A DNA stretch of 64,000 bases from Rhabdornis inornatus (Eukaryota > Chordata > Aves > Passeriformes > Rhabdornithidae), in the NCBI GenBank assembly GCA_013397075.1, contig VWZS01002145.1:62001-126000 (forward strand), written 5' to 3'. The notes below the pieces were generated by a model that ran no database searches, had not been told where the DNA came from, and was given only the letters and a program-made list of their open reading frames with translations. This document shows positions 58,739-64,000 of the stretch, one piece after another. The position numbers and the translations under genes are program-made. Numbering within the stretch: position 1 is the stretch's first letter; every line of letters begins with the position of its first letter.

Positions 58739-61700
58739 ATAGTCTTTCTCCCCTTTCTTCCTTCAAATTGTATTTATTTCCAAACTGAACAGAACAAAAA
58801 TACAGTATAAGTGTTTAGACCTGTGCTAGATTGAAGTCTATTTTTTCAGGTTCACAGGAAATCCACCATTAGGTCATTGGAAAGGGGGGACTGCTCCTGA
58901 GTGGGTGAGAGCAGTTAGCAAAGCTGTTGCATCAGCAGGGAACTCTTTCTGCCAGTGAGGACAGCCAAGAGCAGAGGAGTCAGTCAAATAAAAGAGAAGA
59001 GGGAGGAGCCCTAGAGTAGAAGTGAAATCGAATGGACTAGACAAAGAAGGGAATAAACTACTTTAATATTGAGAAACGACTTGCAATTCAGTTTCAGTAT
59101 GTAATTTCAGTAAGTTCACACTTACTAAACAATTAAATATGGATAGTCAGTGCTTTAGAGTACCAGTATAGGCAGAATTAGACTGCTCAGTGGTTAACTG
59201 AGTGCTGTGAGTAGTTTGATTTCTGGGTCATGCAGTTATACCAGTCCCACTCAAAGGGAAACTTTGACCATATGTGAAATCTCCCTTAGAAAATTTGAAT
59301 TTTCAAACAGTGGCTAAAACCATTCATGGTTCAATTTGTCGAGGGTTATTAGATTAGGGTGTTTTGGTTGTGAATTCTTTCAGGTTATTGTCATAAAAAC
59401 TTGAGTGCAGTTTGAAGCTATCAGTTCTTCGCAGGAAAAAAGCAGTGGCTGTTCTGTCACATGATTTGTTTGCAAATATGATTCCTGCCTATTAATTTAG
59501 GATTAATAGAGTGTAGAATGAAAGAAGTTGCTGCTGATGTTAATAATGACAAAATTAAACATTTCACAGAGAAGAGTAAAAAGGAAACATATTTCAGGGT
59601 AGCAAAAGCAGCAACTAGAATGTAAGAATCTCATCCATCTCAGGCTTTTTTCAGTCAAGGGATGTAGTCACTGCCATGTTGTGCTGTGTGCTGTCTCCTC
59701 TTTTTGTTACCCAGCACTTTGCTTTCAGAGGCAGGTGCTGAGGAAAATGAATCCTTCTATAGCATTTCGCTTTGTCAAGATCTGAGTCCTTGTTTCTGTG
59801 GCTTTTTCTCTCTGTCTTAAAAGACAGAGATGTCCTAACTCAGCTGAATAGGTATCCTGTAGGACTTCTTTAGCCATTTTTCTTAGCTGTAGGAAATTTT
59901 ACAAATTCAAAGAATGGCCTCTGCAAATAGCTCTTCTGACCATCATTAAGTTTTGGAGTATGTTATTTTTCTTATTCTGCTGAAGATTTTATTATGTCAC
60001 TTACCTTTTCTTATCAGAGTGAAGAGTATGGACCACTTCTTGGGTGAGTTGCTCTTCTATTATGAAGCAGAAATTTTTCTCCTAGCTCTGCTGGTTTACA
60101 ATGATTTTCCATAGCTGACAGGTTAATTAACCTGTTGCTTATTTGTATGTGTTGGGTTTCTGGAAGGTGGAATGGGTGAGTTTATCAAAATGTGGTTTGT
60201 AGAACATAATTCTCAAGAAGAAAACCTTAGTTTTCTAAGGTTCCCAGACCAGGTATGCAGTGGCTGTTATCTCAGCCAAGCAGACATCTGTGATTCAGTG
60301 AAGGCATGGCTGTTGCAGGAGGAGTGTCCCAGCCAAAGAGAAGACATCATTTAAAACCCATGGTCTGAAGGTATGACTGTTTATCTGGAAGGATGGGGAG
60401 CAGTATTTCAGTCCTTGTTTTGACCCGGCCAAAACCTGGTGATTAAGAGGTTAATTTCCCCTATTTCTGGCACATATGTTCCTTTTCCTGGGCAGATGCC
60501 CATTTGCTTGCTTGGCTTTCTAAACCTGAGCTTCATATCTATGAGGATACTCAAAGGGTAAATTCATACATTAATCCAGAGTTTCTCTTCCTAATATGTC
60601 GTGGAGAAAGGAATGTATTTGGGAATACTTTCTAGGTTTTTGATTTCATCTTGGGATGTGTTTATGGCTAACTATTTTCCTGTTACAGCTTCTCCTTTTT
60701 AGCCCAGTAGTTTTTCACTGATCTGACTTAGGAGAAATGTATTCATAGCTGACAGACTTCTGGCTATTTGTGAACTTACTCCTTTCCCCTCTAATTTTCT
60801 ACTTTGTGTTAGGTCCTTATTCTGGAGGAGATGCTTCCTTGCATGTTAGTCCCCTTGCAAATGAAGGGGAAAAACTGCAGCTGCCTTATGGGAGAAGTTA
60901 CAAGGCATTTCTTAAATCTCAGTAGTGTCTTTCATTTTCTGTCAGTCTTGCTTTAGCCTAATTAGCTGCCATGTAGATCAGAGCAGGAGGCCACCAGGAA
61001 ACAGAATAGTTGCTTCAAAGCCTTGTGCACTGTAGTGGTTTCAAAGAAGTGCAGACAACTGATGCTGTGGATCCTGCTGTCCTAGAGCCTGGAGCAAGGA
61101 TTGGGTCCTTAAGGTCCTACATTTGCTGCAAATTGACCCAGCCATCAAGCTATCCCTTGTATAACTAAGTTACTGCCTTTTCTGTTGCCTAATCCAAAGT
61201 GGAAACTACAACAGATGATAATTCAGTAGAGCTGGTGATTCCCTATAAGCACAACTAGTGAATCTGTCATCACTTGCTGTGTAAGAAGCCAAAGTTAGCT
61301 GAAGCATTGTTCTTTTATGTAACACAGGGAAAATGGCTCTGGTCCAAGTGATCCAGAAGCCTGAGGAGCCAGACCATCCTGTGATGTTGGCGTGATTAGC
61401 TGTAAATAATCCTGGCTCAACTCCCCTGTTCTGTGTCTGCTGTTTTTGGTGAGGGGAGGGGAAAGGCTGTGTGTTTCCTAGGTACTGGGATAGCTCTGTG
61501 TTTATGAACTAGACTACCCATGCTGTGATCCACACAAGAACTGCTTTTAGTACATGCGCAGAACCAAGTGTGGGGGCCTAGTGGTTTATGAAGGCTTGTA
61601 CAGAAGTGTCTGGATAATTATCTCACCCATTAGGTAGGAACATTTAAATCCTTGAAGATGTTTTCTGTGGGAAATACAGGGGATAATCATCTCCTCAGGC

Positions 61701-61783
61701 ACCCAAAAGAGACAAGGTTAGATTCTGATGTCTGCCTAAATTGCTCATCAGGAATTTAGGTGCTGGTTTTGAGTCTCACCTGG

Positions 61784-61860
61784 AGTAATTTGTTCCATGT
61801 CACAAGGATTTAAACCTAGTCTGACAGCCAGGGTAGCACCATCATCGCTTGGCCATCTTT
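61784..61860 (-). repeat. Probable MIR SINE relic, 5' (tRNA-like) half
   Basis: ttccatgtcacaaggattta is followed by aacctagtctgacagccagg and gcaccatcatcgcttggcc. This resembles the antisense MIR order of AAGGTCACA, GGATTTGAACCCAGG, TCTGACTCC and GTGCTC. Confidence 0.4.
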
Positions 61861-63624
61861 ACTAGCTCATGTCTCCACTGACAAGCTGGCACAATACAGT
61901 GAGGGCTCTCTTGGTCCCACAGGAACAAATGCCAATTAGCAGGGGAGGGCAGGAGTGGACACAGACCCAAGTCACAGGGGGTATCCCGGGATAGCTGGGT
62001 TACTGTTTCAGGTGCTCTCCTGGCAGCATTCTAAGCCTTGCATATTAGTTAACCTTTCCCATAGCTGCTGTATGTGAAAGGTCTTTGATCTATGAATGAG
62101 CCCAACACATGGTGCTTGTTCACTGTATATTAACAGCAGAGATATTATTTTTAGCTCCCAAATTCTTTTTCTTCACTATTAGAGCTGAAGGACCTTTCAT
62201 CCTTAAGGCAGGCAATTGTTCGTAACAGTGTATTGGGGACAATGTGCTACATGAGGCCAATGCAGCCATTGGGAACTATTTTTTTCGAAATGGGTAAATG
62301 GCTTTTTAAATAGCCATTAAAAAAACCTAAATGAAGTAGTAATGTTTTATAAAGTTCTAAAAAGAACTGTTGTCTTTGGAACATGTAATTTGCAGATCTC
62401 TCTGCAGTAATCCTTGATTTAGAACAATTACAGCACTAAGTACTTGCCTTTTTTTCCCCTTTAAAAAACAAAACCAAACCCCAAACCAAAAGCCAGACAG
62501 GTTTCCAGCAAAGGCTGGGATAATTGAATGGAAACATAGCCAAGTCTTGCAAAACTCCAGTATACAGTTGCTATTCTCTCAAAAGATATTTTCTCCTGCC
62601 ATCTGAGAGCCTGGTCACTTGTTTGTTTGTTTTTTTTTTTTTTTTTTTTACATAATAGGTAGTTGCTAGAAATAAATATTGCAAGAACTAATACGCTGGT
62701 TACAACCTTAAAACTGGGCATGTGTGCAGTGCACACTGGTTTAAGAGGAAGCTGTTTTATAACATTTTTAATTATGAACTTTCTTATGCAACCAAGTTAA
62801 AGGATCATTTATAAACAATCTAATTCCAAAGTTTCCTTAGGCAGTAACTGACCTATGTAATTTCTTGTAGCTTAAGCTTGACTCAGTCCAGCCTCACACC
62901 AAACAAGATCTGGGAGCTGGAATACAAAGAATGCTAAGTCAATGTACAGTTCATAATATTTCTTTTCCACTCACAAATCAGTGTAGTAGTTTATCTATGG
63001 CTCCAGTGTCTGATTTTTTTAAGTCCCTTGGTAGAAGTGAGGCAGCTGTGCTGCTTGCTATGGCAGGAACATCTCCCAGGCACCACTGGCAAGAGGCAGG
63101 TCATGCTGACTCTGAATCTCAGACCATGAAACCAGGCCTTGCACAGCTGATTCTGCAGACAGCTTCAGTCCCTGTCTGTCAAATAATTCATACAGCAACA
63201 AGAAATTTAACTTCAAGCCTCTACCTCGTATGTGGGCATGGACCACACCCAAAAAGAAGCAAATCCATATTCCTAATCATCAACTTAAAACCACTGCTCC
63301 CTTCCCTAAGATTTTGCTAGGAAAATGATGATGGAGAGATCCTTAGTACTTAGGCCAAAGCTAACTGAGCAGCACAAGGGAAGCATTGAGCCTCCCCATT
63401 CCTTATTCCTGCTGTGGAACTGAGACTTCTGCTCACTTTTCAAATAAAAAGTCGTTTTCCAAAATCACTCCAGGTGAGCAAACACCAAACAGATACATTG
63501 CAGCATTCCTGCAACAGAAGACTGAGACAAAAGTCTTCAGCCTTACAAGTGACTGTGCCTTCCTGAGCTTGTTTCTACCTTTGAGGGATTCTAGCAAAAA
63601 CCATTCTCTTTTTTTTTTAAGCCA

Positions 63625-64000
63625 ATTTTAAAGACAGTTAACTTTCATTTTATTACAAAGCTTTTATTAAAAAACAAATGCTCAGCACATTAACTCAAAC
63701 TGGAATGACAAAAAAAAATTGGTTGACAGTATTTTTGGCAAAGGCTGTGCCTTACTATTTTAAAAAATGGGTACATCAATGCTCATTTCAACAACTGGCA
63801 TAAAATCCCACTAACAGGCTAACAAAAACAGATACAAATACAGAACAATTGAAGTAATAATTCAAGTGCTGGGCTTTTTACAAGGAGAAGGGGAATGGGT
63901 GAGAAGGAGAACTCACTGCAGTCAGATTTGCTGGATGTATTGCTTATGTTTACAGAGTAGATGATGCAAGACTAACATGTCTACTGACCAGCTGACTGTT
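63625..64000 (-). other. LEF1: Putative 3' UTR end of LEF1 (minus strand)
   Basis: On the minus strand two AATAAA hexamers lie 14 bases apart (63663-63668 and 63649-63654), fitting a transcript that enters from the right edge and ends near 63630. LEF1, the Wnt-pathway HMG-box factor, is the next gene after HADH in conserved vertebrate order and is convergent with it. No coding part is in the window, so the call rests on synteny, orientation and poly(A) signals. Confidence 0.5.

Larger units (their letters stand above)
51070..63620. other. Gene-poor intergenic interval between HADH and LEF1
   Basis: Over 12 kb I find no exon with recognisable homology. It contains three probable MIR relics, a short GC-rich patch at about 53240-53470, and a 172-codon minus-strand open frame at 53627-54145 with no motif. 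The length is similar to the human gap between these convergent genes as I recall it. Confidence 0.6.

Overview
The window looks like a stretch of bird genome. It holds three vertebrate genes, all on the + strand and in the order found on human chromosome 4q25: the 3' half of SGMS2 (sphingomyelin synthase 2), all of CYP2U1 (cytochrome P450 2U1), and HADH (mitochondrial 3-hydroxyacyl-CoA dehydrogenase), complete except for its first residues. In that conserved order the next gene is LEF1 on the opposite strand, and the last ~370 bases look like the end of a minus-strand 3' UTR. The bird assignment rests on several decayed CR1 LINE copies with the classic avian 3' ends and on short introns. The species cannot be named from the sequence.

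Layout: 1-6184 last three coding exons of SGMS2, with a 1.2 kb antisense CR1 in the first intron; 6185-17100 SGMS2 3' UTR and intergenic DNA; 17127-18260 G-quadruplex motif and CpG-island promoter of CYP2U1; 17763-29096 CYP2U1 in five exons; 29097-31870 its probable 3' UTR; 31900-34110 G-rich DNA, a CR1 and a second CpG island; 34787-36586 a misassembled segment in which HADH exon 1 and a 629-base N gap sit between two identical 496-base copies of one unique sequence; 38116-50714 HADH exons 2-8; 51070-63600 gene-poor intergenic DNA with three likely MIR SINE relics; 63625-64000 putative LEF1 3' UTR.

The three genes are ordinary lipid-metabolism enzymes: sphingomyelin synthesis at the plasma membrane and Golgi, fatty-acid hydroxylation, and mitochondrial beta-oxidation. 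They are neighbours by ancient synteny and there is no sign of an operon-like unit. All exon boundaries were set by reading frame, GT/AG sites and known family sequence, and codon phases agree throughout except at one point. CYP2U1 exon 4 carries an N and is two bases too long for its frame.

No new biological system is visible. The points most worth checking are the HADH exon 1 misassembly and where that exon really belongs, the CYP2U1 +2 error beside the heme-binding motif, a weak HADH exon 2 donor, loss of one of four palmitoylation cysteines in SMS2, a CTCF-like site in HADH intron 3, and a few unexplained GC-rich or open segments.
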